Origin: Siphonodentalium dalli
Lineage: Eukaryota; Mollusca; Scaphopoda; Gadilida; Siphonodentaliidae
Assembly (NCBI GenBank): GCA_032622095.1
Contig: CP136061.1
Span: forward strand, 50,787,762 to 50,851,761
Direction: 5' to 3'
DNA: 64,000 nt
Shown here: positions 33,568 through 47,032 of the stretch, piece by piece
Numbering within the stretch: the stretch's first letter is position 1
Layout: every line of letters begins with the position of its first letter
Translations under genes and position numbers: made by a program
Notes under the pieces: generated by a model
The model's input: the letters and a program-made list of their open reading frames with translations, nothing else
The model's database searches: none
Told to the model about the DNA's origin: nothing

Positions 33568-34467
33568 TAGTCCGAGTATAATCGTACTAAAACCAACTAA
33601 GATATTGGGAAAACGAAATGCTGTTTTCAGTACGAGAACATACCGATACGCTTTATAAGACATGAGTTACGACCAAGATTGGTGGCGGGGATTGTAGACA
33701 ATTTTACCCAATTTTTGCTACATATCAATATCAGATGCTATATGTATCAGAACGAGTGACATCTGATGGCCATAGTGGTTTATAATGATTTAACTTTCGT
33801 GTTAAATTCACATAACATATTCCGGTTTATTAGGACTAACATCGGTTTGTTTACGTTTGTTTACGTTTTAATTGAAAGCCGAAGTGTTCCGTAATGTACT
33901 CGGCTAAGTTCGGCTTCTATGTGGTCAATCGAGTACAACCGTCACAATCGAATGCAACCGTATTCAAACATGGTGTCCAGGAATTATATTCCATCACTAT
34001 TATGTGGTTATTACTTATTAGTTAAACATTTATTACAGGGAACGTCTCGCGATATATCTGCAATTTTGTATTTACAAATCACCCGATTTACGTGATAGAA
34101 TTAATTCAGTTTACGACCACGTGGTTTTGTTTATGTTTACGGTTGCCAGAATATTTTCGTCGAAATATGCTGTAACTTCGTGAGGTTAATTGAGTTCGCA
34201 TACTTTTATAAATATGTCAACACTGTGGTAAATGTCTCTTTTCACATAAAATTACCGCTTTCAAATGACAAATGACTTCTACGGAATAAACCCGTTTATT
34301 GTCGCAATTGTGATATTTGATTACATTTAATTGTGGTTTTATGCGAGCTGTTCACTGACGCGTAAACCATGTCGCACAAATGGTAACGGGAAGTTATCGT
34401 ACTAAAAACAGAATTTCGCTTTCCCAATATCTTAGCTGGTTTGAGTACGAAGCAGACTTGGACTACA
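33568..34467. mobile_element. 900-bp DNA element with ~85-bp inverted ends
   Basis: Flanked by tggctcc (33561-33567 and 34468-34474). Inverted ends start tagtcc and share aactaagatattgggaaa-type text, ctgtttt and agtacga. No transposase frame. The 7-bp duplication resembles that of the caggggg family but the ends are unrelated. Confidence 0.78.
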
Positions 34468-34474
34468 TGGCTCC

Positions 34475-35250
34475 ATGCTCCAGAGCCACTTCAATTGCTC
34501 TATGGAAAAATATAAATGCCACCGTCTTTTAAAAGTTCGCCATTGCTCTGCACTCTACCAGGACATTGCACTATTGTGGATAATTGATCGACATCTGAAC
34601 AGCATGCGGATGTGTTACCTATACGACAAATTGGTCGGTTTCTTACGTTTTTGCAGCCAGACAAGAAGATCCAATACTTGGCTTAGCAACGCGATAGTGT
34701 TTTTAATAAATAACATAGCATAATCTAAATTATCACCCGAACACTAAAATGCGGTTATAGACATTACGATTCCCACATGCATTCGCCTGGCCGCCCGTCT
34801 ACCAGTACACCGGTCTCGGATTAAATATATATATATTTATTGTGGACCTCCAATTTGGAGAAGATTATGTATAGTTCATATAAATGTAACAACAATATAC
34901 ACTGTGATTGCCGAGTGGGTCCGCCGTGGTATGTTCACTGTGTCATGTGTCCCATATGGCTCAAATATGCCCATTTGGATGTGAGAGCCGAGGTCGACAT
35001 TCCAACGTCATGGATTAATAATGCACTTATTGTCCGCGAATCAGTTGACACAAGACGTACAGAAATGAAGCAGTGTCGATAACTATTTGGTCCAAGCGTT
35101 GTGCTATTTCCACCGGCGACTGCATGACGTCGGTGCCGAGTAGAAATGCACCAAGTTAAATATCACTTAACGGGTCTACATGTATATACAAAGAGACGGC
35201 AACTCAGTAATGGTCAGTTATGTATTCCAGATAGTCGTTCCTCGGGAAGA
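34475..35250. other. no gene seen
   Basis: Open frames at 34475-34723 and 34840-35082 have no domain or splice context. Not annotated as genes. Confidence 0.4.
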
Positions 35251-37990
35251 CAGAACAGGTTGAATTACAGTAGCGAATTGCGTGTATTAACTCATTGTTA
35301 TATGTATTTTTACATGTGCAACATGTCAAATTATTACTGTATGTTGTCTTGTTTAGCAACAAGGCAAGATTTCGCAGTTCTTTGTTATAACGTGGGTATT
35401 CTCATAGGATCCTCCAAATGTTCCAACATGATGCTGGGTCTCTGTGTACAATTTTAAAGACTTCGAGGTTTCGATCAACTGACACAGACCGGCACCATTC
35501 TCGATAATAATTCTGTCGGACTGCTGTCTGCACAAGTTTTTCCGTTTTCATTGGGAAAAATCCAGTTTTCACGTATGTCGTTAGGACATGATACAGGTCA
35601 TAGCGATTTAATATTTTGATGATATCGGGAGACGAATCCAGTTGTTTGACGAGCGAAAATGGTGTGCTGGAAAAAATTCTGGAAAAAAGATCATAAGAGG
35701 CACCTGGTGTCCTTGATGCAGATGGATAAGTTCAGAGAGAAAATATAGTTTGTTGATGTGTATCTCCGTCTCAAGCGGTATCAACACAAGGAGAATCATC
35801 GCAACGTTGGTCGGGGTCCGCGTCGGGAGCGTTTGGATGTGTTTGACACATAATCGGTATGCCTTTTCCATTGAATACATGGCAGTGTTGTTTGTGATAT
35901 TCAGCAACTGACAACCATTATAGAGCTTTTGGCAGCACGATTGATCCGAACAGATTTGCCATTGTTGGTGGTGTGCACGATTTGATCAAACCTCTTCCAG
36001 CGATACTAAAGTACGATTGTCGTAACTTTTCCGAAATAATTGTTCTCCTAGTTGTATATCAGCTTGGAATTTGCACTGTTTGGTTCCATGATGAACACAG
36101 TTGTTAGATTCTGGAAGCGGTTGATCACCAATAAACCATTGATATCGTTTAGTTTATCTTGACGCTTTGTCTCGTTGAATACACACAATTGTGCTTTTCG
36201 TCGTTGAGAAATTAAATCTCCACTGCTGACTGTATCTATAGCAGTTGTCGATGAGGCTATCAATACCTGATTTTGTGAGTGATACTAGGGCAATGTGGTC
36301 GGCCGCAGACGGCAAAGTACACGAAATTTCCGAGATGTGTAGGCCATTTCTGGATTTGGTCAAAGTTTCCAGCAAGTCGTTTATGTACACAAGATAAAAA
36401 AGGGAGAAGTCACTGCTCCTTGTCTTGTTCCTTGTAGAACGTCGAATGGTTTTGAGAGAGATCCGTTATATAGAACATGACTTTAAAAATTTGCAATATT
36501 GGTGCATATTTGTCACAAGTCGCAATTTTTTTCCATTGAAACCCATGTCATGAAGTTTTATCAGAAGGCCCTCGTGCCATACACGATCAAAAGCCTTCTG
36601 CGAATCCAAGAAGCACACATATGCTCGGGCACCAAGGTCATGGAGATACGAGATAGACTCTTGAAGAACGAAGGAGGTCATGAGGCAGTTCACACCTTTC
36701 TGAAATCCATGTTGTAATTTATTAGGGAAATTTGGAAAGTGACCGTCCGTGAGGAACCTGTTAAGCAGGATGCCTTCGAATACTTTATACACAATTGGAA
36801 GCAGAGTGATAGCTCGATAGCTGTCAGGAATGGCGTGTGGTTTTGGGGTTCCCTTGTAGAGGGGTACGATGATACCTGTTTATAAACTGGGAGGTATCCA
36901 CTCCAAGTCAATCATGTCGTTGTAGATATGACAGAGTCGCTTTAAGACATTCGCTCCCATTAATAATATGCTCATTCACCATATTATCTATTCCGCTTGA
37001 TTTATGGCGTTTAAGGTTCTTTAAACTGAGTCGAGTTCTGGGATAGTTATCCGTTCAAAGAATGTAGTGTCAGTATAGTTTGTGTGTGATACGCCGATGA
37101 GCTGTTCGAGGCGCGTTTGAATTCAGGATCACAATGCGCATTCGGAGTGTATAGGGTTTTGAAGTAAGAACCCCATGCTGACAGAATTTTAACTGGATCC
37201 CGAAGTGTGATGTCGTCGAACTTCATAACTAAATATAGACCATTCGAGCGTGATCCCTGGTCAGCTGACTTCAGAGTTCGCCAAAACTGTGAATTATTTG
37301 TCTTAGCACAAAGTTCAAGTTGATCGAGCGAGTCACGTTCCGTCTTCCTCAGCGTAACGTTTGTCGGAATTTTCGCTTGGCATGTTTGTACTCAGTCTGG
37401 GATACCACATCACAAGCATGCGGCCTGCCGTCACAAATCCAATCTCTGTGTCTCTCTTTCAGTAACTGATGCAGTGTTCGCAATTCGTCGTTCCAGAATT
37501 ATTTTGCGGCGTTATGTCTTGTTTTGGTATGTGTGCAGGATACCGATGCATATATGAACGCATCAATTATCTCGGAACATATGGTATCAAGATCACCAGT
37601 TGTCACGATTTCATGGCTAATCACATCGGATATATAGTTGTCGAGGACATTCTGGTACGATGTTATATCAATCGCGTCCCATTTGAAAGAAAGTTTGTTT
37701 CGAGTCGGTGTCACATGCGAGTGGTCGAGTGGAAGTTCAATACAACGTGTCACAGGCAAGTGGTTGGACGTATTTAGTTCATGGTCACTGAGAATAGCAC
37801 AGTTTAATATGAGATCTTCTACTTCCATGGGGAATACGATATGGTTGATACGGCTTGGGGAAGCCACGGCTGCTGGTGGATAAAAAGTAAATGCAGGACC
37901 GGCACACGACCAAATGGTCGTGACCGAGGAATGTTCTTCACGCTGTAGAAGGGGAGTTACCAAAGCCAAAATACGTATTGGTAATTTACA
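35250..37990 (-). mobile_element. LINE, minus strand, EN to zinc knuckle, decayed
   Basis: Reading minus from 37969: the end of an APE-type endonuclease (SRINHIVFP, LNTSNHLPVT), a linker with RTLHQLLKERHRDW, RT blocks (HKSSGIDNMVNEHII, HGFQKGVNCLMTSF, CFLDSQKAFDRVWHEGLL), a damaged catalytic box (AADHIALVS), a post-RT segment (MEKAYRLCVKHIQTLP), then NLTCCTCKNTYNNELIH at about 35340-35260. At least five frameshifts or stops. It is nearly continuous from endonuclease to knuckle, the most complete LINE in the window. The 5' end is missing. Confidence 0.82.
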
Positions 37991-40500
37991 AGTATTTTGT
38001 TAAATATCTGTATAAGGTACACATAACATTAACACATATCCATATGACGAATTCATGGGTCACTGCAACGCAGGTTAATCCCAATTATTTACATATGTAA
38101 AGTTTGGGTTTTCTGCTTAGAATACATGCACCCAACAGTCGGGTCAAACACAATTATTGCGGGCATGCAACAGACGAAGTAATGTTTCGCCACACAGTGC
38201 GTGGTAACTTCGTTTGGATTTGTGATTAATTAATTTTACGCTGAAAATGAAGAGCACACCCTTGCGGTGTAAATAATAGTTACATTTCCGAAATTTTCAA
38301 CACTCTCCGTGATAACAAACCATACAGGTATGTCGTAATGCTGATTGTATTGTAAAGAAACACTCCTCTCTTCATTAGATTAGCACCCCATATCACCAGA
38401 TTGAAGAGACGATACATTGTACATTTTATTTAAGACCAATTTTTATGCTGCTGCCAAACCGGTTCCTTAGTATTAAAATTGCTTCAGTCTGCACTTTACA
38501 ATGAAAATATACTATAATGCAATGCACCATATTAGTTTTCAACATCTTGTTGTTTTAAAATATCTTGCCATTGTCACCCTCGTACTTGGGCTAAATACCA
38601 GGTCATCAACGTTTAAAGCTATTATTTCTGCGTTGACGATTCACTCAATGATGCTATTTATGGTTTTGTTTGTAGCAGGTATGTGTAACATTAGGGGGAT
38701 GGGTTAAGCGCGGTGATGCAGTTGCAGAAAACGTAGTACGTTTTCCGTATATGTGGCCTTATTGAATATAAGCACATTTTATTTCCAGGTATAAAGACAG
38801 TCTCTGCCGCAATGTATGTAGCCAATTGTGGTTATGTTGAGTATTTATTTGGGATAGTCTATGGTACACCTTTTTATTTTGATAATTTGCGTTCATAGTA
38901 TACCTCCGTGCATTAATGTGATAAAAGCGAAATATTCATATTTCATCACTTGACCGGAGGCAACTATGACTATTATTTTAAGATACGGACCATAGGATCT
39001 ACACACTTTACCCACTACTCTGTGAATAGCTCACACACTGTTCTTTTATAGCGAATTTTGACAGGTTTGATGTTGTAGATTTAAAAATAAATGATGATCT
39101 GTCACATTTGTGGGACTGCTCTGAGTACATATATTTCTGAGTTTTAGAATCAATACAACCCTATAAATCTCATTTAACTATTTGATTACACATCGATTTT
39201 GGCTAAAATCACACCAACTATCGAAACCCTAATAAATTCTAGAAACCGATAATTGAAGCCAAAATATCATGTGTGTCTTACTGACAATAAAATTCCCTTT
39301 TATTTGACATATAAATCGGCCAAATTAAACGAATCAAAGTCGAGATATCATATCGGAAACTAGCAAAATCTACCGAATCCATCGAGTCCAATTTTTCAAC
39401 TTTATTCATCAAACGAATACCAGCAACAAGACGTGTCTGCGACTGAAAGTAATTTTTTACCGGTTTGCTGATTGGTAAACAATAATCGAGAGTAAAGTTC
39501 ACAAGTGATGGCTCGAAAAAATCAATATGGATAAATATCTGATAGAGTATTGAAGAAACACTTGATTATTAATTTTCTTTGAACCAAGAGATTTATCTGA
39601 TTTAAAAACAGAAGTGAACTTGAAAGTATAGTTAAATAATTAGAATTTGCTTTGATACTATATTAAAATTCTGGGAATTCCACGTGAACTTGACCTTGTT
39701 TTACTTTCGCTTTCAAAATGTTCGTTAGCTACATCACCAAAACAAAATGATTCATCTCGTAATTGTCTTAAATGTTTGTTATATCACAAAATAAACTGTT
39801 CTTTAGTTCAGTAAATTAGTGAACGCACGTTCACGCGGTATTGTGCCCACCATTTTACTGTTAGCTAGGTGACGTCAGATGTGTACCCAAAGCGACGTCA
39901 TATTGGCACGAGCATTTCCCCACTAAGGTGGGCGATGTTTTACAAGCGACGCAGTAACAGCACAAAAAGCAATTGCATTGTTGACATTCCTGGAGAATAG
40001 TAATATTAGTCAAAAAATAAATTCTATATGATACCGGTATAATACAGGAACACCAGGAGCACTATGCACGATCTCGCAACATGCATGACGCTGGCGACCA
40101 AAAATGACATTAATGTCGGCCATATTCGAAAAGGTAGCAAATAATAATTGCGATTTTATATAGCTTTTAACCAGTTACTTGATCTATGACGCTTTTGAAC
40201 ATTACACTATTATCCCAGTCATTTGCACAAGCCAACCAATGAACCGACTGAAGTCATTATACTGTGTACTTATATGCGCTGCTCTAGTTTGATCAGAACA
40301 TGATCTGATACTCAACAGTATGACAAGTTGACTATACTCGTTTAACGCATGATTGGTGCGAAGTCGGCACGGTACGATCAACCATACACGTCACTCAAAC
40401 GTGCCAATCAAATGTTGTATAAACTCACACAAAACCACATACGGGCCGCAACTCATCTCGCTGTGTTGACAGCGAAGACAAATCAGGCAGGCTAACCACT
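37991..40500. other. no gene seen
   Basis: AT-rich sequence with no supported gene. A frame at 38501-38707 ends in a hydrophobic MMLFMVLFVAG before a gtatgt, which could be a signal-peptide first exon, but nothing downstream supports it. Two tgacgtca-like motifs at about 39870-39900 are isolated. Confidence 0.4.
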
Positions 40501-40504
40501 GGAC

Positions 40505-40955
40505 CACCGAGCTCCAAGTGACATATATATTATATCGTCAGAAGAGACAAATTATCCAAGTTTGAAGCTAGTTTGGAGTCTACTGTTAGGAAACTTAGGC
40601 TTAGTGGGGGGTCGCGCTATTTTAAATATTATGGTTGGTTCTCGAACTGAAGAATCGGCAGCCGTCCAGAACCTTTCGTACTGAACTATTGGACAAACAT
40701 AAATTCCAAGTTCTTAGCTCTAAGTGACATATTTTATATCTTCAGAAGAGACAAAACAAATTATCCCAGTTAGAAGCAGTTGGGGTCTACTCTTAGCACG
40801 CTTAGCACTCTTAGCACTCGTAGCACTCTTAGCACTCGTAGCACTCTTAGCACGCTTACGCTTAGTAGGGGACCGCGCTATTTTAAATAATATGTTTGGT
40901 TCTCGAACTGAAAAATCGGCAGGCGTCCAGAACCGTTCGTACTGAACTATTGGCG
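40505..40955. repeat. ~205-bp tandem duplication with 9-bp repeat expansion
   Basis: Copies at about 40510-40695 and 40715-40955 share aagtgacatat, tcagaagagacaaa, gcgctattttaaata, ggttctcgaactgaa and ttcgtactgaactattgg. The second copy carries an extra expansion of the 9-bp unit cttagcact at about 40792-40860, absent from the first. Confidence 0.8.
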
Positions 40956-41121
40956 TTAATCCACTTAGACAATACTTGCATAGTATATCCATATGTCGTA
41001 TACACGAACCACCCGTGCAGTGGTTCGATTAAAGCTTATATATAGGAGGGAAATGAAAGTTAATGATTCGTAATGTTCGTCATCAAGAATTCAGAACGGT
41101 TTGTTGTGTGATGAGTTCGCC

Positions 41122-42707
41122 ACCAGGGGCCTATACTATAGAATACAATTTTTGTAATAGCAGGCTTATTTGAGCCGTACAAAAGTTGTCGAGTACTATA
41201 GACCACTGTAATCTAATAGCGTAGGCGATTTCTTGTAAATCACAAAAGACGGCAAATCGAGTACTATCGATCGCACATCTAAAACATTTGTGATTTTGTC
41301 AAGGGAAATTACTCTAATGATATATGCGAATGATATGGCAATGCCTATTTGTGACAGTTGATGAGTGATTTTGTTGATGTATAAAGGTACATTATGTGTG
41401 ACTAGTTTCCGATACTTGGGTTATTTTGACCACAATTGCATACGGTGAAAATTCATTCCTTCGGTATCGTGTGGAATACTGGTTACCATTTTTCAGATGT
41501 TTTGTGTTACATGTTTCTTAACGGTTCACCGAAAGGGGTCGGCAAACACGCATATCGGTTGCCCTTGAAATGCAAAATAGCATCTTCAGATTACGAAGGA
41601 TGGAACTTGATTTGTCTATCTAGCTTTGGACAGGTACAGCGGCCGAAACATCTAGACCTTAACAGTTGAAAAGTTTGAGGTACCATGCAGCTAGACAAAT
41701 TCAACCCATGATGATGGGGGTGCGATGGCTGTTCTCGGACTTGGTATTTTCGACCTAGGGGCTTAATTTAGGTAAACATATGACATTTGGTTTATAACCA
41801 ACATGCACTAATATACATTGGTAAGTAAAGGATCAAGGGAACATTGTGTGTCACTATTGGTCAAATTAAATTGTTTAGACCACAGGGTGACTGCAAACGT
41901 CTTGAACACACAAATTCCATGCGGTTCAAATAAGTTACATAATGTCATGGTAAATATTTGGGGTCCACTGATTCTTAACGCAACTTAGCCTGAAATTATC
42001 AGTAACTGTTTCTTGTTTCATCACGCACAAAGATCGTTTATATATAAATTTTGAGCCCAAGCCCGACAACTGTATCTCTTTAATTCCATTCTTAATTAAA
42101 ATCTAGACCGCTGACATGGCTACTCCTTTCAACTCCATTGAGCATAAAGCATTGGCAATTGAGATTCCAGTACCGCATTACAAAGACATGTACCCAGCTA
42201 ATCCCACTCACCATTATCCGCATAGTGAATCGTCGTGATCACGGCGTGAAAACCAATAATGTAGCCTATGCAGCAGTAATCTAATACTGAATTTTTCCAA
42301 AAATGGTATTATTGCTGTACTATAGAACCCGCTTAGCCAGTACTTTATCATTCCGTATTGCGCGTTTTTACATATAACAAAGGTATAACGTTCGAGTACT
42401 ATGAAAACACGAAAAGATTAAACTTTCAGACCCCTTTTTCTCTACCAAATGTAAAGATTTTCCGGTCAAGTGAATCCCGGTATATAGATGGTTCGCCAAA
42501 AAGATCATATAGAAGTCATTGAATGTCAATGTATTCTGCATATAAAGAGTTTTGGGCATATATTGAGTTACAATATATAATGAAAGAAATATACTGATAT
42601 AAATACAGTCGAATACTATAGAACACAAAATATGTATTACAAAATTATTAAATAACAAATAAACGCTGATATTTCAAAAATTGTATTCTATAGTATAGGC
42701 CCCTGGT
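41122..42707. mobile_element. inverted-repeat element, gggccctatactat family, copy 2
   Basis: Ends are inverted: accaggggcctatactatag at 41122 and its complement at 42707, about 40 bp near-perfect. Additional tactatagaac motifs occur inside. The terminus is shared with 11522-12283. A 77-codon frame at 41436-41669 has no recognised domain. No obvious target duplication. Confidence 0.72.
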
Positions 42708-42836
42708 CATGTGATGTGCTGTACTGACATCGCTCCATCCACTGCATGCGCTTCCCGCATCAATTATGCCACTGCTATCAGCTGACGAACTGGTTACACC
42801 CATGTACTGCGAATAGACAGATCACCGGACCATTTA

Positions 42837-42985
42837 CATAATTAATAGCGCCTATACGTATAATTAATAGCGCCTATACATGTACGTATAATTAATAGCG
42901 CCTATACGTATAATTAATAGCGCCTATACGTATAATTAATAGCGCCTATACGTATAATTAATAGCGCATATATACGTATATATTC
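42837..42985. repeat. 22-bp tandem repeat
   Basis: About six to seven units of cgtataattaatagcgccta plus ta. The same unit recurs at 45588-45640, so two arrays of one family bracket the 43.0-45.6 kb block. Confidence 0.9.
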
Positions 42986-43074
42986 TTTATTGCCTCCTTT
43001 GAGGAGAGAGATAATTTGTACATGGTTATTTACAAATACATTGTACATAAATCAAAAGATCAAATCACAAGCAC

Positions 43075-43790
43075 ATGCACTCAATGTATAAATATAGACA
43101 TATGACGATATAATGATCACATGCGAATGATGTATAATTGTATATGGATATAGTACTCGTGTTCTCGAGTGCTGAAGGTATAACTCGTAATATAGGCTAT
43201 TTAGAAAACAAATTATACATAAAATGGATATGCAAAACGAAGTTACATATATCACACCCGTGTGATCGATGGTGGTCGTCACTAAGGAATATCTCACACG
43301 CGTGAAATTACTATGGTAATCCAATGGTATGCATGCATAGACTAATTAGAATACCACATTATACACATGTTTGGATGCAGAAAAACAAATTTACATATGT
43401 CGCACCCGTGTGATCGTTGGCGGGCGTCGCCAAGGAATATTTCGCATGCGTGAGGTTGTAATGACAATATTCGCCATGTATGGTATGCTTAGATAATTTA
43501 GAAAACAGAGATGCACATGTTTGGTGCACACAACAGATGTATGTATCCGTCACGCGTATATAGTCGTTTAATGACGGGCGTCACTAATGAACACCTCACA
43601 TGCGTGAGGTTGTTATGATAATAGTTAGGCGGCATATACTATTTAGAAAAAAAATAATATCTATGTGTTAGGCTGCACACAAAAAAATATATGTATATCA
43701 CAACCGTGTGATCAAATGAGGGGCATCACTACGGTAAATATTACATGCATTAGGTTCTTATGATAATTCAAAAGTTTGGCATGTATCCGG
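43075..43790. repeat. diverged ~148-bp tandem satellite, about 4-5 copies
   Basis: The landmark cgtcacta (or close variant) recurs at about 43275, 43423, 43576 and 43721, i.e. every 147-151 bp. It is accompanied by cacatgcgtgaggtt-type and atttagaaaa blocks in each unit. Confidence 0.75.
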
Positions 43791-43952
43791 ACATTGTCAT
43801 ATCAGTTGATATGTGTATGACACCAGTCTGGACATTGTCAGAAGAAAAGATGATGACACTTCGATAATCAGGTTGTGGCATTTCTGAATGTGATACGTTA
43901 AGAGCGGATCCTCGGTCCCAAGAATGATTGCTAGAAATTCATTTTTAGTTTA

Positions 43953-45575
43953 GTTTAAACATATTTATTTGTCTAATTTATGTAACATATTATATTATAT
44001 ATGACACAAACATTGTATATACAGACAATGGGATTGGAGGACAAGTGCTGACTCACTTATGGGTACCCCCTCTCCCATTTTTAGATAATCCGTCCAAGTA
44101 GAGGAACACTGACACACCGTTATGATTAAGTATTGCCCCCCATAACCGGTTCCTTAACATAAGAATTGGGCGGGCTGTACAGCAGAACATTAAGTGATCA
44201 AGTTCGTTGTCGTATGCTTTGTAACACTGGTAGCAGGTCAAGTTATTTGGGTAGGTTGTTTTGTTGAGAAGTTTGGCCAAGTTATAGAATTTATCAGCTG
44301 CGTTTGGGTGACATTGAAAGAGTCTCCATATTTTCCATCCGGTAGGGGGTCACGGAGAAAATGGTTGACAATATAAACCTCCTTTCGTCAGGGGGGGGGG
44401 GGGTGAAAAAAAAAATTCCGGCACGTATGCCGGGGTGGGTGGGTGGTCAAAGCCACCAACAAGCAATTTTTTCCGCAACTAAAAAAAAAAATTCCTGCTT
44501 GTTTTTTAGTGTTTTGGCAATGAGTTGGGCTTCAAACCCACTTTGAATGAGAGAAATAATGTAATTCTAACTGTAAACTGACTGCAGGCAGTTATCGTGC
44601 AAATTTTGAAATCCAAGATGGCCGCTGGCAGCCATGTTTTTTTGGCCGAATGACCTCAAAATGACTCATTCCTATTTACATGTCCATGTTAACATCCATG
44701 ATAAATAGTATGCACAGAAATTCATATACAGCTGTTTACAGTGAATTTCCCCCCGCAAATCTCTGTTTTAGTGTTAAAAGGGGGGGTGGGTGTCAAAAAA
44801 TGGTCAGAAAAAACTGCCGAAAACGGAAAAAAATTTGGCGGTGGGGGTGGGTGGGTACAAAAAATGATCGTAAGGGAAAAAAATGCCATACGTGCCTGAA
44901 ATTTTTTTCCGACCCCCCCCCCTGCTTTCGTTGGAAATAGCTGCTTTCCATTGTGTCGTGTAAGTTATCTTTACAACACGTTTAACGATTGTCTTTCATG
45001 ACTTGTGATCAGGGAAGTTTCCGTGGAGTAGAAAATTATCAACGTGTACTGCTCAAGTAAAGGGAAAACATCAGAGACAAATCCGGAAGCTGGGCGACGA
45101 AATAGACGATACGGGTGTGCTTTGAAAATAAATAGTTTAAGTGGAGTTTGATGTCCAGGAGGAAGGTGAATCAACTGCCCCAGAAAGCGCAGTTTGCGAA
45201 CATGTATTTCTCGTTGATCAGGAAGTTGTCCTACTAATCCAAGCGCAATATCCGTACTTGTGCGTTTTGGTAATTGTTGCGAGTATTTTATACAGTGCGC
45301 AGAGAACGTTCTATTATGTTAACAGATGATTGGGTTTGAAGTGATGTGATTTCAGTGCCGTATACTGATTTGGGTAGGACAACGGTCCGTAACATATGGT
45401 TCATTGTCAGAGGAGTAGTGTATTTAAGAGAGTCATTGCCAAACATAGAGAAGAAGGTTTTCCTAAGTTTTGCTGCGACGTCTGAAGAAAATGAGGAGCT
45501 ATTTGCGAATTTTTCCTGACACAAGCCAAGGTGAACGAACCCCTTGTCTTCTTGCAGTGAATCAGGCCGGAGTAG
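43953..45575 (-). mobile_element. minus LINE C-terminal half, split by a 536-bp element
   Basis: On minus from about 45560: EDKGFVHLGLCQEKF, LRKTFFSMFGNDSLKYTTPL, VVLPKSVYGTEI, then LIHLPPGHQTPLKL and RRPASGFVSDVFPL. After the insertion at 44389-44924 it resumes with KLLNKTTYPNNLTCYQCYKA and ELDHLMFCC (zinc knuckle), a stop at 44053, and the 3' tail ending at about 43953. The same architecture as the LINE at 35.2-38 kb. Confidence 0.8.
44389..44924. mobile_element. caggggg-ended 536-bp element, copy 2
   Basis: Flanked by ctttcgt (44382-44388 and 44925-44931). Same ends, same length and similar sequence as 24669-25204, with small indels such as an extra ttttttccg near 44467. It interrupts the coding part of a LINE. 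Confidence 0.87.
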
Positions 45576-45587
45576 CCCACTAGTAGT

Positions 45588-45640
45588 ATAATTAATAGCG
45601 CTTATACGTATAATTAATAGCGCCTATACGTATAATTATG
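45588..45640. repeat. second array of the 22-bp repeat
   Basis: Two and a half units of the same 22-bp unit as at 42837-42985, in the same orientation. Confidence 0.85.
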
Positions 45641-46980
45641 TACGTCCCGGTGTTCGAACGAGGCTATAAAAAACTAAACGACCGGGGTACAGTTGTAACA
45701 ACCATCCAAGTCAATGAAACAAACAATCCACTGCAGATCAGATTATTTATTTTGAAAATATTATTTAAATAAAAAATATCATCCAGAATGCGTTTCCCAA
45801 TGTGGGTGGAAACCAAATCATGTATTCGCTATAATGTAGCTCCATGTGGTTGTAATATTTAAATTTCCAACCAAAATTGTGGAAGGGTGCGAACCGAATT
45901 TTTTACTCTTTGGAGCCCAACTGGATTTTCCAACCCAAGGATGTGGGGGAATTTATAACTCAAACGTCACCCAAAAATATAATGGGTCTGTCGAAAAATC
46001 ATATATAGTCATGCAATATGTACGGTTATTTAAATGTTGACGTTCATACAAGTCATCACATTGAGTTCAGGATAGACTAAGTGTTGGTCGTCCCTTTGTA
46101 CGGACTTCAATGCCATAATTTCTTGTTAGGTCACTTAACGGGAAAAATATTTACTTGCAGGACATAACAAAAATAATTTTCAAAATAACAGCCATATGAA
46201 TAAACATGTGCTGACTACAACAATGCCTTTTTTTTTCTTCTTTTTTTTTACAACTGGCAGTGTTTTAGCCTTACGTATTGGATGTAAGTGACGAGTGTTC
46301 TCCGTCCATTTTATAGTATGCGGGCTATGATAAAATGTCAATGCTTGCCACCCCTATATTTTACCCACCCAGTATGCTAATCGCCAACATAAAGCAACAG
46401 TGCAGAATTTGTTTGTGAATGTTCCCCATTATTATGTCAACACCACATTCAATGAGATGGTCATTAGACTATACTGACAAAGAGGCTGGTCAATCAAAGT
46501 CTGCCACAGACTGCACGATTCAAAGATATAAAGATATTTCACATTACCTATATTTTCATGTCGGTAATCCACATATTAAATTCGAAAGCAAATAAGACAG
46601 TACTAGCAATAAGTTATCACCCGGAAACAATTTGGGACAGACAGGCGGACGCCCCCACGGACCGATGAACGGACGGACACCACTGATTCTATAGTCCTCC
46701 GAATGTTTGACCACAACGTGTGAAGAAAGTTTATGTGAAATCAATAAAACAATGTGCAACAAAACTCAAAATCTCTAATAATATATATACTAAAATTGGT
46801 CACACATAACAGAAACTCACAAAAACACGCTTACAGTAAACACAGTCATACAACTTTAATACTCACTGGCACTAAGTCATATACGGAAAACCTTTACACC
46901 ATTCTCTGTGATTCTTTAACCGAGTCGTATCCGCGGCAGCGTCATTATATCGACCCAATAGTCAGGAGGCGTCGCTGGTC
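45641..46980. other. no gene seen; upstream region of gene B
   Basis: Intergenic sequence. A segment at about 45855-45950 with tttccaacc... resembles text near 17800 and 23350, perhaps an interspersed repeat. No exon recognised. Confidence 0.45.
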
Positions 46981-46985
46981 AGTCC

Positions 46986-46992
46986 TATAAAA
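46986..46992 (+). promoter_or_regulatory. TATA box of gene B
   Basis: tataaaa lies 41 bases before the gene B ATG (47033). With the usual 28-32 base spacing, transcription would start near 47015-47020, giving a 5' leader of only about 15 bases. Confidence 0.55.
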
Positions 46993-47032
46993 CATCGCAT
47001 TAGATACATCGGCGTCTGGTGCCAACGGAGGG

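Noticed and set aside
38501-38707. Signal-peptide-like first exon before gtatgt
   Set aside because: Only a short hydrophobic run; no downstream exon with matching phase, no promoter, no paralog.
39865-39910. Pair of CRE-like tgacgtca motifs as a promoter
   Set aside because: Two short motifs without a gene nearby are expected by chance in 64 kb.
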